Shown piece by piece: positions 36,556-47,762 of a stretch of 64,000 nt of DNA. The notes beneath the pieces were generated by a model. It searched no databases. It was given only the letters and a program-made list of their open reading frames with translations, and was not told the DNA's origin. Origin of the DNA: Halichoerus grypus (Eukaryota > Chordata > Mammalia > Carnivora > Phocidae); the NCBI RefSeq assembly GCF_964656455.1, contig NC_135717.1:139328308-139392307 (forward strand). Direction: 5' to 3'. Every line of letters starts with the position of its first letter. The stretch's first letter is position 1. The position numbers and the translations under genes were made by a program.

Positions 36556-37455
36556 GCTGATTGGTTCACAAGCTCCTTTGTTTAAGAAGAGGGCATGATT
36601 ATTGCTTTCGCTTATTTTGATGTCTAAAGCATAAGAATTCCCTTTTTTGTGAATCTGTGAGACTCAAGAGTACACTACATATGTACTTTAGTGTAATACA
36701 TGTCAGACAAATTAAAGTTTTACAGTGTCAGTAAATTTACTATAGTCTCATAACCTGGTGATTCACGGGGTCACAATAATTCCAAATAAAGAAAAAGAAA
36801 TGTATTGCTTAGGAATCCAGAGGGGAGTGGCATTTTGATCTTTTAAAAAATACTTTGTAAAATGATGTTTTTATAAGGATAATCATCACTTTCTTTGATT
36901 TGACATTTGTACCCTCATTTAAGCACATTTTATATAAGAAATTTATTTTTAAAGACCCAAGAATTGAGAATCAGTATTCACATTCACAGGTTTGTTTGCT
37001 TAATTGCAGTTTCTTTTCTACAAATAATTGTAAAAAATTGCTTTTCATTTAATTCCCTTATATATATGTGTGTGAAACAGATCTAGGTATGATCTGCCTT
37101 AAGGCTGGGCATAAGAATTAATTAGCTTTGCAAAGTAGGTTATTATCATATGTAAAGGTATAGACAGTGTATATTATAATGCTAATTATATAGTTAAGAA
37201 ATTGAGCATTTCCCCTAGTTGAGGTAGGCAATATGAAGTGAAAACTCAGAGGTAATTTGATCATATTAGTTCAGAAAATGATAGGGACTCATCAGTTGGA
37301 ATGGCACAAATATTTCTATGTATTTCTCCACTTTCCTCCTTTTCATATGGAATGTTTATGGACAGAATACCTCAAACAAATTTTTTTTAATACTTAGCTC
37401 TAAATGGTACACATGGTCCCTACTAGACCTAATAAGTATTTTAAAGGTTTTCCTA

Positions 37456-37652
37456 GGCGCCTGGGTGGCTCAGTCATTAAGCATCTGCCTTCAGCTCAGG
37501 TCATGGTCCCAGGGTCCTTGGGATCGAGCCCCGCATCGGGCTCCCTGCTCTGCAGGAAGCCTGCTTCTCCCTCTCTCACTCCCCCTGCTTGTGTTCCCTC
37601 TCTCGCTGTGTCTCTCTCTGTCAAATAAATAAATAAAATCTTAAAAAAAAAA
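37456..37652 (+). mobile_element. CAN-SINE
   Basis: The SINE runs from ggcgcctgggtggctcagtc to aataaataaataaaatctta plus an A-run. The flank gttttccta occurs on both sides. It lies about 1.4 kb upstream of the alternative exon's ATG. Confidence 0.93.
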
Positions 37653-38213
37653 AGTTTTCCTAAAATTAGAATTTCGGGGTGCTGGTGAATATACACAACC
37701 AGTACAAGATAAATATAATAAATTTTCTGTTTTTATTAAAATATTAAAAAACAAAGAGCTGTTGCTGCTGCAATAGGTTTATGGACTAGACCAGAAGAAA
37801 TGCTCAGTATCAAAAAACATAATGTGCCTTTTATATTTTTTGTCACATCATTATTTTCTCCATACTTGGCCATCAACTTTTAGTTATATGCTTTGAGTGC
37901 AAATATTGGGGAAAATCCTCTTATTTTCTTTGCTAATTTTTGTAGGAAGAAGTCTTGATTTTTATTGTCATGTTAGGATTTTACTAAATAGCTTCAGAAT
38001 AACAAGCCCTTGAAAGATGAGGTGAAGTCTTTCCCTTTAAAGCATTATCTGCCAGCCAGTGGAGAGTGTCATGCTACGTTTTCAGGTCCTTTACACTCTT
38101 GAATTTGATTTGTGCTTTTACAGCACAAATCCCAACATTCAGAAGGCAGATCTGCCTGCTTCAACTGCCTGCCGCTATCGAGAATTAGTCCGTCATTCTC
38201 TGAGTCGGAGAAC

Positions 38214-38220
<7 letters not shown>

Positions 38221-38257
<37 letters not shown>
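38221..38257 (+). repeat. (TG)n microsatellite
   Basis: Eighteen uninterrupted TG units lie just upstream of the putative alternative NAV3 promoter. Length variation here could alter promoter spacing. Confidence 0.98.
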
Positions 38258-38259
<2 letters not shown>

Positions 38260-38398
38260 GTGTCTGGGGCTGGGTGGCCAGGAGTGATTTAAATGTGCAT
38301 AGGGTTAATAGTGTAGCATCTCCTTCAGGCTTGGCTTTGAAACCTGTGGCATTCTAGGCTGGACAGCCGCTTCGGCGCTTCTGGTTTAATTTAGCAGG

Positions 38399-38455
38399 AT
38401 GTTTGCTGCCATGGCAGCCAGCAGCATCCACTGCAGCAGCAAGGAAGGGCCATAG
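38399..38455 (+). other. Possible upstream ORF (18 codons) in the putative leader
   Basis: ATG TTT GCT GCC ATG ... CCA TAG encodes an Ala/Ser-rich 18-residue peptide beginning MFAAMAASSIH. The second ATG sits in a strong context (gctgccatgg). It ends well before the main ATG and is out of frame with it. It matters only if transcription starts upstream of 38399, which is unknown. A chance ORF is possible. Confidence 0.25.
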
Positions 38456-38640
38456 ATCTGAGAATGCAGGTGGAATACTAAAACACCAGCCGCTCGTGCA
38501 GCCCCGGGCTTCGGTGCTTAATTTCTGCTCTTAGGGGGCTCCGATGCAGAGGCTGTATGTGCTGCACCGTGTCAGCTCATCTAGAGTCAAGGGCTGCAGA
38601 CCTAGATCAGTGAAGGGCTGGTGAGAGGTAGGAAAAAAAA

Positions 38641-38664
38641 AAAAGAAAGAAAGAAAGAAAGAAA
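38641..38664 (+). repeat. (AAAG)n simple repeat
   Basis: Six AAAG-like units follow a poly-A stretch. Confidence 0.9.
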
Positions 38665-39081
38665 ACCATGAGAGAGATCACTGGTGCCTCATTACCTCGC
38701 GTTTGGGAACACAGAAGTGATAGAGGGAGATGTGGACCCATCATCCTGCTGAGACATGTGATTGGATGAAGACTGGAAAACATAGTTGGCTTCCCGTGCT
38801 ACTTTCAGCTGGAGCAGTGTCTTTGGTGAACTCTTTTCTGCTTCAGATATACTCAAGCAAAATACTTGTAAGTACTGCTGATTAGAGAGAGAATGTGGCA
38901 AGCTCAATTGTGGGCAACTGATTAATCATACTGTCGCTCTAGAGTCTTACGTGAATGTTGGCGCCTGTTGGGGCTTTTAGTGAAGTGCATGTGTTAATTA
39001 AAACCAAAAGGGCCCGTTGCTCTGTCTTTGTAAAAAGACAATATGAAGTCCAGTTGAAAAGAAGAAGCCCCTGCAAGAGCC

Positions 39082-39601
39082 ATGCAGCGACCGGCTGAAC
39101 TCTCTGTGTTTCGGAGCAAAGAAGTAAGGAGAAAGGGAGCCTGCCTTCAGAAACAAAAGTCTCTGACCAATCTTTCCCTCACCGGCGAGGGGGAGAGGAG
39201 ACCCACTGTGCGCATTTCCAACTGGTTTGGAAATGCTGCAAAGGCCAGCCAGAGAGAATCGGACTATGCAGAGAGACGTTCGCTGTCCCGATTTCTCTCG
39301 CGCTCCGTGCAGTCCCTGTACCACCCCGGTGGCCCGGGCGCCTGGAACCTCCTGCCTCCCAGCCAGTCAGGCAGTGAGGGCTTAGAGGACTGGTCTTCCA
39401 GAAAAGGCTTGGAAGGCGAGAGTGATGAAGAGAGCAGGTCCGAAGATGAAAACGTGTCCTCCAGGCAAAGCAGCATCAGCAGGAGCTGGGCTGAGGAAGA
39501 GGGAGAAAGCTGCCTGCGGGAAGGCACAGCTCATCTGGATGAGGATGTGATCCTCACAATGCTGGGAGACCTGGAACAGGCACTTTACACTGACTTGTTA
39601 G
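39082..39601 (+). CDS. NAV3: NAV3 alternative first coding exon (NAV1-like N-terminus)
   Basis: An ATG in a fair Kozak context (gagccatgc) opens 173 codons and one base, ending exactly at a consensus donor (TTAG|GTAAGT). An in-frame TGA lies 27 bases upstream, so this is the first in-frame Met. The exit phase equals that of exon 29563-29678, and splicing to 45581 reads ...DLLG-EDPETRRMRTVKN in frame. Residues 5-12 (AELSVFRS) and 24-32 (KQKSLTNLS) resemble the NAV1 N-terminus, and the end (EDVILTMLGDLEQALYTDLL) resembles NAV1's segment just before its RTVxNxxDLRQNLEE motif. The body is Ser/Glu-rich with WFGNAAKA and SRFLSRSVQSLYHP stretches. I infer a short NAV3 lacking the CH domain and the SxIP-rich exon. 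The homology is recalled, not aligned. Whether it is annotated in other mammals I cannot say. Confidence 0.85.
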
Positions 39602-42600
39602 GTAAGTCGGATTTGTTCCCAAAAGGAGGATGGGATTTTAAGAAGCTGTCCATTTGCATTAGCTAAATAGCTTCCATTCTCCCAACTGGATTTTTAAAAC
39701 TCCAGTGACTCAAAAAAAAATTTTTTTTAATTACTTGTTGCCATTATTTTCTTTGTAAAGCTGAACTTTGAGAACCAGTTGTAAAGTCTGTGTGGAGAAA
39801 ATAAATAGCAGTGATCTGCCCTAGGCATTATTGGCCTGGTATCCAGGACATTCTAGACATCCGTAAAGGAGTGTTAACGTTTTAAGATTGCAAACATGTT
39901 TGTTACTTAGTAATTAACGGGACCTATTTATTGAATTTCCCTCAAGGTGACCTTCCCACCAATATGGAATGAACAATGAAGGGCCTCTTGGGTAAATTTT
40001 TTGTATAGTCAGTTTCTTCTGCTGCCTCACTGGTATCCAAATAGATGGCCCTCATTTGTACATCAGCGACAAACACCATGCATGCTAGTAACACTTCCAG
40101 AAATGCAAAGGCATCTTTTGACAGCTTTACTCACACATTGCTTTTTTTTTTTTTTTTGGTTTTTGGCAAAAAATTATCCTGAGTGTGTACATTGTAACTA
40201 TTTAAACTACTGTGTCAATGACTGTGAACTATTTTTATACTTTACAAAGTAGGCCTTTTTGATGACATAAGTCTCAGTGATAACTTCTGACATAATCTTT
40301 AACAAGATATGAAGATATCTGAAGTAATTCTACTTTGTTTCAGTTTCGACTTTGGGGCCTGCCTAAATAGCCAAACTGTGTCCATTTTAGTTGTTATGTT
40401 CATTGAGTGTTCTGCCAAAGTGCATTTACATCACACAGTCCCTTCTTCAAAAATCCTTAAGTTTTAAACCATTGACCACATCATATGTTGCTTAGATGTA
40501 TGTTTACAAGAAAACTTCATGTAAGACTCCCCATATTGGAAAGAATTAAACCTGACCAGTGATCTCTTTGTTTCTGGTTCATACAACTGATGCTAAATGT
40601 AGATGTGTTTTTATTCTCTGTGTAAACCCTCCTGTTACCAGATGCTTGATGAGGCTTTCTGGAATCTCAGTGAACCAGCTTTAGAAGAAGAAAGCTTAGA
40701 GAGACAGCAAAGGCAAATATTGCTCAATTTTTCATGTCAGTTTGGCTTTAGAAGAGTCATGTTTCCACAGTGTGGGAATAGTGATTTCTGAATCTGAATC
40801 TGAATACACCAGGTGCTCAGACATAGAAGATTTACTTCTTCACCATTGTATGATTTCTGTGATGAACTGTTTCTCATGAAAGACTTCTATGCAGTACAAA
40901 AGCATGAGAGGGAGTCTTACTCCTTAAGGATCTTTTTATTTTTTTGATCCTCTGAAACTGCAGAATCAAATAATAGTCGTCTTTTGCCTTTAAAGTAGTA
41001 GCATTTATCTTGTTCTAAGTACCTTATATATAAGTATTCTCAAAGATATGAACAGAGAGCAGTCCCCAGGCAATATCTGATGGTTGCTCTGTTAAATTAT
41101 ACCATGCTGTATGTGGGTGTGTTGATGACATATGCCTTTTTGTGCATAAATAACTTGGAGCATTGCTGTCAGAGGGTAATCTCTCAATAGAAGTCTGTAT
41201 ATTCCATAGTTTTTAAACTGAGCATCTGCTTATTATATTTATGGGATTATTCTTTTTAAGGCTTCCCCCACTCCAACTTATGCCAGTATTCAAAAATGCA
41301 AGTGAGAAAGTAAGGAATAATTTCTTCAAATAGTTGTGACATGAATAATCATATCAGGATAATGAAGCACTCCAATGCAGTTTCTTAAATAATGTTGCAT
41401 GTTAAGTTGGTAAATATATCCAAGCCCAGAGCACACAGGAATTTCAGGATTTCTGCCACGTGCTTGACTAGGTTCTGTTTCCGACTCAAAATGGCCTCTT
41501 CCAAGTTAATTTTTAGGCAGGGTTCCTTGAGTTCAACTCCTTAATCTTAAGCATCCTAATAGATCAGACTAGGGTCTGTGCTATAACTATATAGGAGAAT
41601 ATTTAAAAGGTAATTGGCCATGTTTTGGCTATTTTCTGCCCAAAGTATCTGACTTAAGAGGATTTGAAAAATTTCCATCCAAATCAGTGTTGGGGTCATC
41701 TATAAAATTAGGGTTCTCAAAATAAATCAGGCAGCTGGACTCTAAATAATATTTGCAAAATAGGTGGTGTAGAGGACGTAATTCCCTGTGAATCAGGTTC
41801 ATTCATATATAATTTGACTTCCTATTAAAAGATGACAGTGCTGGCAGTGTTAATTACAATGTATATATTTAAAGCCTAAAAAGTAAGAGCAGGACCACAC
41901 AGATTAAGTGGCCCATATACCCCTAAGCAAAAATGTAGAAGCCATTATTTTTCCTGAAGGAAACCTCCTGAGTGTCAGACAGGATGGTAAGGGCTTGCAC
42001 ACATTTTCCAAAATGGTATATTCTAGAATTCACTTTGAATTTTTAACATGGTTGCAAACTGCTTTCTCATTGCTTATAAAATGTCCTCTTTAAGTGGGGC
42101 AAAGAGCCAGTCTCAACTGAGCCTCAGTGGCTTTGAGATTAGGGAAGTGAGAGGAGATACAACACTTTTGTGACTACATGAATTTATCATATGTATTTTT
42201 TTATGTTACTAACTTTTATGTTACTAAATATGTCATTTTACTTGTGCTTTTACATTTGGCCTTTTCAGTTGAGACTCCCTTCCCTCCCCCAATCTTCTAG
42301 ATATCATTTGGATACAAATTTTTAGGATGTTTCAGATTTGTGTAATCCTAAAGCGGTTTGTAAGTGTATTTAATTGTATTTTGACTTTTGTGGGTCATTG
42401 AAAACATTCACTGCAATAAATTTTGACTTGGTTGTTATCTTCCATAACATGAATGAGGCAGCAATTATGTTTTGCTCAATAAGGACTGGGAGGAAAAGAT
42501 CTGTTTGATTGTCATGAACAGTACAGTGCCATATGAGTGAATAAACCAAAGGAGGAAAGGAGACTGTGGTTCTGAAATATGAGAGAAGCTATATAAACAA

Positions 42601-42660
42601 AAATGGATGCAGTTGGAAAAACCAAGGATCTAAGATGCCTGTTGGATTGGAAGAAGGATA

Positions 42661-42661
42661 T

Positions 42662-42696
<35 letters not shown>

Positions 42697-42909
42697 GATA
42701 TATTTATGTATTTGAGAGAGAGTGCACATAGGGGTGGGGAGGGGTAGGGGCAGGGGGAGAGAATCTTCAAGCAGACTCAGTGCTGACTGGGGAGCCTGAC
42801 TTGGGCTCTAGGCTCTGTGTGGGGCCCGATCCCACAACCTATGAGATCACGACCTGAGCCGAAACCAAGAGTCCGATGCTTAACCACCTGAGTCACCCAG
42901 GAACCCCAG
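42661..42909 (-). mobile_element. Old CAN-SINE, antisense, with (TTTA)n tail
   Basis: The reverse complement carries the SINE head (tcacccaggaacccc at the right end), gatcacgacctgagccgaaa and a CT/GA-rich body. The tail is a long (TTTA)n at 42661-42696. The flanks aagaaggatattta and aagaaggacattta are the probable target-site duplication. Confidence 0.88.
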
Positions 42910-44360
42910 AAGAAGGACATTTAAAAGATAAAGATGTGAAAAAAAATTTAGTGAGATGGAATTTCTGAAAATACAATGTTCTTATAATTTATATTAAGAA
43001 AGTGTTGAAAATAATTCAAATATCAATGCTAATAATATTATGGCAGTTAAGTGGTTGAAATGCAACTTGATTACAGTGTAAGAGTTCTCACAGAGGGAAG
43101 GGAGCCAGGGACAGGGGACATGTAATGGTATATTCTTTGACCTTGTGTAAGGTCAATAACTATATTCCCTCCTCCCTCCAGTAAAGGTCATCTCAATACT
43201 TCCCTCCTTTAAGACTTGTCAATTCTTACCATCACTTAGAAACTTAAGCTTGTTACTGTATGAAATCTTATATTCTGATATTGGCTTCTCCAATTTTGTC
43301 TTATTCTTCACTATTTCTTTTGGCCACTTGGAGTAAAATCTCTCCAATTACCTCTGCTTTTCCTTCGGCTGCAGTGATATTCTGCCCTTTAAGATTTTCC
43401 TTACATACTCCTTCTTTATCTTCAGGCTTTTACCAGATTACTTGGAAGTAAAAAGTAGACTTCTTCCTAGCCATTTCTCAAATATGCTCTATTTATGAGA
43501 AGGATGAGAAGACGTTCCGGAGAGATTATGATTAGAATCTCAAGGGTTATTAACAGTTCTGAATTTTAAAGTGATGTTAATTTATAAGGTTAAGGATTGC
43601 ATGCCTTGAATTAGTGTAGGAAAAGTTTATGCCATGTGCGTGAGGGTACAACACCTATTTTTCTATCTTGACAATATATTAAGGACTTTTTTTTATACTT
43701 TCTAAGTTTGAAGTAATAATGCTACTGTTAAGCATATTTTAATCGTTCAAATATTTTGTCAGTTAAAAAGTAGAAATTTACAGACCAGCAGCAGAATGGT
43801 GGTTGTTTTGGCAACCATCCGGGATGAGGAAGAATGAACAATGTGGTGATGCGTGGCTGAAGAAGAAAATAGAGGAATGGGCAGTTGGTGTCTTTCAGTC
43901 TCTGGGGGTCGTGGTGAAGGTAGTATGGAGTTGTTCAGTTACCTTCCACAGCTCCTAGGACCACTGGATGGAAATGAAAGGGAAGCAAATGACTCATCCT
44001 CAGAAATGTTTTCACAACTAGACCTGTCCACTGGTAGAAGGAGTCATGCCTTCCTGGAGAGGATGCATCTCCAGCCTTAGAGGTTTCAGGCGGAGGCACA
44101 TGGCTGTCTCCCAAGTGAGGCATAGATGAGTTTCCTCACTGGCTGAGAGGTAAGGCGAGACATTCTTTGAAATCCCTACCAACTCTATGATTACATTATA
44201 CATGTTAGGTGGGTGTATTTGCTGTATATATTTTTTTAATCTGGCATGAATTCTGTGGAAGAGAATGAACACGTTAAATATCTACCGATATTCTAGAAAC
44301 AGGCTGTAGGGACGCATCTTGACTTGCCTGTGCGACCATTTTCATACAGGAGTTTAATAC

Positions 44361-44550
44361 ATGCTATTTCCTACCTTCACTTTCCCCTGCTGTTTTTCCT
44401 TTCCTTCCATTCCCTTCTCTTTTCCCACCATCCCCTTCCTTTGCCTTCTTCTTTTCCCCTCTCTTTCTCATACCTTCTCCCCCCTTAACCCATCCATTCC
44501 CCCTACCTCCCTTCTTCCCTCCCTTCCTTTCCTCCTTCATCTTTCTTTCT
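44361..44550 (+). repeat. Pyrimidine-rich (C/T) tract
   Basis: About 190 bp with very few purines, made of TTCC/CCTT-like units. It is next to an antisense SINE that inserted at its right edge. Confidence 0.85.
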
Positions 44551-44740
44551 TTCTTTTTTTTTAAGATTTTATTTATTTATGAGAGAGAGAATGAGATAGA
44601 GCATGGAGGGGGGAGGGTCAGAGGGAGAAGCAGACTCCCCGCTGAGCAGGGAGCCTGATGCGGGACTCGATCCCGGGACTCCAGGATCATGACCTGAGCC
44701 AAAGGCAGTCGCTTAACCACCTGAGCCACCCAGGCGCCCT
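44551..44740 (-). mobile_element. CAN-SINE, antisense
   Basis: The reverse-complement SINE runs from a T-run and ttaagattttatttatttat through agggagcctgatgcgggact and tcatgacctgagccaaaggc to ctgagccacccaggcgccct. A 20-bp flank (cctccttcatctttctttct at 44531, cctcctccatctttctttct at 44741) is duplicated with one mismatch. Confidence 0.94.
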
Positions 44741-45580
44741 CCTCCTCCATCTTTCTTTCTTATTAAAATTTCTTATACTTCCTCTACTATCTCCCCATGT
44801 TCTTCTCAGTATCCAGATAGACCAGTTTCAAATGGCCACTGGCTTGGAAGTATTACACGTCCATAATCAAACTGGTTTAATGGCACCTCTGCCTCCAAAT
44901 GACAGGTAGTGGTTGAGCAAGGCCAGCATTTGTCACACTGGCAAAGCTGCTGGTTTCATGTCTATTAAACACATGCCGGGTTCAGATGCTAGAAACTTTA
45001 CTGGAACTTCAGTGTCACAGGGGGATGCTGTGAGTCCCTGTAGAAAGTGGAAAATAGTTAAAAATAAAGCCATCCAGTGTTAATAGAAGACTTACAAAGG
45101 TATTGCTTCTATAAGAAAAGGCTTCTATCTTATTCCCCAGAGTCCAAATGTGTAATTGCTGCAAGGTAAGTTTATCTTACTATTCTGATTAGACCTAGAA
45201 ATAGGTAATTATGAGATTAATTAGGACCCAAATAATTTCAGACTTTTAAATTAAGCTCAGTAATATGGAGTACTGTATAGTATATTTCTGAATTAATCAC
45301 TGTCTCCTTGCAATGATTAAGGTCATGGATCTACAAAGTATTATTGTACTATTATCACTCCTGATCAATTATTACTTGTAATGTTATATTTGTTTCTATT
45401 CACATTTTATTGAATGTGAATGTAGAAAGAAGAATTATACTTTTCAGATAGCAGGCATTTGGAATTTCCTATTATTGTATTTTTAAGGAGAAGAATTTAT
45501 ATTACTTATCTATGTATATAATTATTCTGAGACCAGTAAATTACTTGATTGACAAATATATTATTATGTTACTTTTCTAG

Positions 45581-45689
45581 GTGAAGATCCTGAAACAAGG
45601 AGAATGAGAACAGTTAAAAACATAGCAGATTTGAGGCAAAATTTAGAGGAGACTATGTCCAGTCTTCGTGGGACCCAGATAAGCCACAG
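45581..45689 (+). CDS. NAV3: NAV3 internal coding exon (109 bp)
   Basis: The acceptor is acttttctag. The first two bases complete a Gly codon, from exon 29563 or from the alternative exon at 39082. The reading is EDPETRRMRTVKNIADLRQN, LEETMSSLRGTQISH, then AG which pairs with the C opening exon 46389 to give Ser. The RTVKNIADLRQNLEETMSSLRG core is shared by all NAV proteins. The donor is unusual: AG|GTTTTTTTT, a GT followed by a run of T instead of GTAAGT or GTGAGT. The frame stays open for about 45 codons into the intron, so retention would add a short foreign tail before a stop. Confidence 0.94.
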
Positions 45690-46388
45690 GTTTTTTTTTT
45701 TTTTCTCAATTCTATATATCTTTGGGCCAATAAAGAAAAAAATGACAACCAAGCACTTAACCTCTTATAAGGATAAAGAAAAATTTAATTTTCCCTTACT
45801 ATTTTCTCACTTAAATTTTACATGACATTCAGCTGGCGACTTCTTAGCACATACCCAGGGACTTTTTTCTCCCATCCATCTCTTTTTTCATAGAGTGTCC
45901 CTTTCAAACTGAATTAGTTCCTGAAACTACCAGCATCACTACCAGGTAGATTTGCATGCCCATGACAAACAACAGTGGGCAGAAGTTGCAGTTGAAATGC
46001 ATCTGGGACAGGAGTGGGGGTTGGGGTGTATAGAGAGACTCTGAAACATAATTGTACCCAACCCTCCAGAGTAGTTCTGGGGAGCCTTTGGAGTTAGGTG
46101 AAGGGTTTGTTGAAACTGTGAAACACAATTTTGCTTTATCTAAAATGAGACAATGGCCTTTCTTTCGAAAGCAAAACAGCAAAACGACAAACTTCAGATG
46201 AATGCCCCATCCCACATTTTGACATCTGCAGAGGTATCTTGCATCTCATCATGAAAGCATAATTTGACTTTCATGAAAATGACGTACTTCTAAGAAATGA
46301 CTCAGCCTAGCCTTTCCGGTCTTCATGTATTCTTGCTCTATGATCCCAACTCAATCCGAGTATAGGTCTTTCTTCATTTGTTTGCCAG
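45690..46388 (+). other. NAV3: Short NAV3 intron (699 bp) with weak, U-rich donor
   Basis: It starts GTTTTTTTTTTTTTTCTC and ends tcatttgtttgccag. It is by far the shortest intron in the window. I see no repeat in it beyond the T-run; a minus-strand open frame at 45904-46215 has no support. Confidence 0.85.
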
Positions 46389-46772
46389 CACCCTGGAGAC
46401 AACCTTTGACAGCACTGTGACAACAGAAGTTAATGGAAGGACCATACCCAACTTGACAAGCCGACCCACTCCCATGACCTGGAGGTTGGGTCAGGCGTGT
46501 CCTCGACTTCAGGCTGGAGATGCTCCCTCTCTGGGGGCTGGCTACCCCCGCAGTGGTACCAGCCGATTCATCCACACAGACCCCTCGAGGTTCATGTACA
46601 CAACGCCTCTCCGTCGAGCAGCTGTCTCTCGACTGGGAAACATTTCTCAAATTGACATGAGTGAGAAAGCAAGCAGTGACCTGGACATGTCTTCTGAAGT
46701 TGACGTTGGTGGATATATGAGTGACGGTGATATCCTTGGGAAAAGTCTCAGGGCTGATGACATCAACAGTGG
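46389..46772 (+). CDS. NAV3: NAV3 internal coding exon (384 bp)
   Basis: Acceptor tttgtttgccag and donor GTAAGT bound it. The first C completes the Ser codon from exon 45581. The reading includes TLETTFDSTVTTEVNGRT, RPTPMTWRLGQACPRLQAGD, APSLGAGYP, FIHTDPSRFMYTTPLRRA, and SSDLDMSSEVDVGGYMSDGD ending DDINS plus two bases of a Gly codon. The W-R-x-GQxxPRLQAGDAPS block and GYMSDGD are conserved in the NAV family and mark the start of a Ser-rich region leading towards the coiled coil and AAA+ parts, which are outside this window. The sequence matches NAV3, not NAV1 or NAV2. Confidence 0.96.
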
Positions 46773-47729
46773 GTAAGTGGCCTTGGTCTCCACCAGCATT
46801 ATGCAAACAGGGAAAGTGCTCTACTAAGATGCATTAGCTGGAGAAAGAATAATTAGGTTAGCTCACAGAGTCATTAGAAAATGTGATAAATCGAAGGTTG
46901 TTTGGGGGTATATCAGACCTTCTCTTCTGCTCATTCATGAAAAGTAAAATATCTAAAACTTCTATAAAATCTTTTCATTGTAAGCCCTTAAGTCTTTCTA
47001 TTGTTAGTTTAGAGAACCAAATGTGCCCTGTGCTTTTTGGAGTGATTTTCACATGCTTCTTAAGTCACAGATTTTGTAGAGAAAGACGTGGGAAGGGGAT
47101 GGGAGGAGTTTTGTTGAGCTGCTGGATTTTTTTTTTTTTTTAATTTGGCTTGTCAAAGCTGCCTGTAACTTCTTTGAAGGCAAATATTTTCTAGCATTCT
47201 TCAGTTATGCCCCTCCCATCTAACTTGAGGGAAAAGCATTTTAGAATTGAGAGTTTCGATCTCTTTTGATGGTATCAGATTAAAAAAAAAAAATCTTAGC
47301 CTTGTTTTTCTTCTGTTTTCTATTATAATCCCCAAAAGTGTTGTGATTATAAAACTCTTAAAGATTTTGGCAATGTGGAATTCTTAGCTCAATCTGAGAA
47401 TGAGTCCCAATGGAGGCAATAGGATACTCTGTTAAAGCTACTTCTATAAATAATTGTAATTCCTTACAGATACAAAAACTGATCCTAACTGGCCACAATT
47501 ATATAATGCTTAGGAAAGGTGAGACTTGCATTAGGACTCACTTTCATCTGACTTCAAAACCTTGGCTCTGTAATGTAAGGAAAAGCTTCCCAAATCAATT
47601 TTATAATTTTCATGTTTTCCCAAAACCCTAAATTTAGTGTTTTGACCTACTTTTTGTCCTTATACATCTGAGAGGACCAGTATCAGAAAGCATTCTTCTA
47701 TATGAGTAACCTTCCTGACTTCATTCATG

Positions 47730-47762
47730 AAGAAAAGAAAAGAAGAAAAGAAAAGAAGAAAA
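47730..47762 (+). repeat. Purine-only (GAAAA)n-type simple repeat
   Basis: A run of AGAAAAGAAA-like units with no pyrimidines. Confidence 0.85.

Larger units (their letters stand above)
38258..39081 (+). promoter_or_regulatory. NAV3: Candidate intronic promoter / 5' leader of short NAV3
   Basis: This stretch lies directly upstream of the ATG at 39082. It is less AT-rich than the intron around it, with CpG-bearing patches (ggacagccgcttcggcgctt at about 38361, cagccgctcgtgcagccccg at about 38487). No clear TATA box is seen, so a TATA-less start is plausible. An in-frame TGA at 39055-39057 closes the reading frame above the ATG, as expected of untranslated leader. The transcription start cannot be placed from sequence. 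A (TG)n tract borders it on the left and (AAAG)n lies inside at 38641-38664. Confidence 0.45.
29679..45580 (+). other. NAV3: NAV3 intron (15.9 kb) holding an alternative first exon
   Basis: The intron runs from GTAAGT to ttatgttacttttctag. Besides listed repeats it contains the alternative promoter and exon near 38.3-39.6 kb. I recognise nothing in 29700-30900, 31170-31850, 34340-35750, 36570-37440, 37660-38220, 39700-42650 or 44780-45580. The tract 33790-34330 has the look of an old unclassified interspersed repeat (ggacatgtgacccaattcag), and 31850-32300 may be distant L2. Confidence 0.85.

Noticed and set aside
39264..39527. Minus-strand 87-aa frame opposite the alternative first exon
   Set aside because: Shadow frame; the sense frame has the ATG, donor phase and paralogue similarity.
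43853..44080. Plus-strand 75-aa frame (MAEEENRGMG...) as a cassette exon or small gene
   Set aside because: I found no flanking splice sites in phase with NAV3 and do not recognise the peptide; chance ORF is sufficient.
46351..46806. Minus-strand 151-aa frame opposite exon 46389-46772
   Set aside because: Antisense shadow of the NAV3 exon; it crosses both splice junctions without regard to them.
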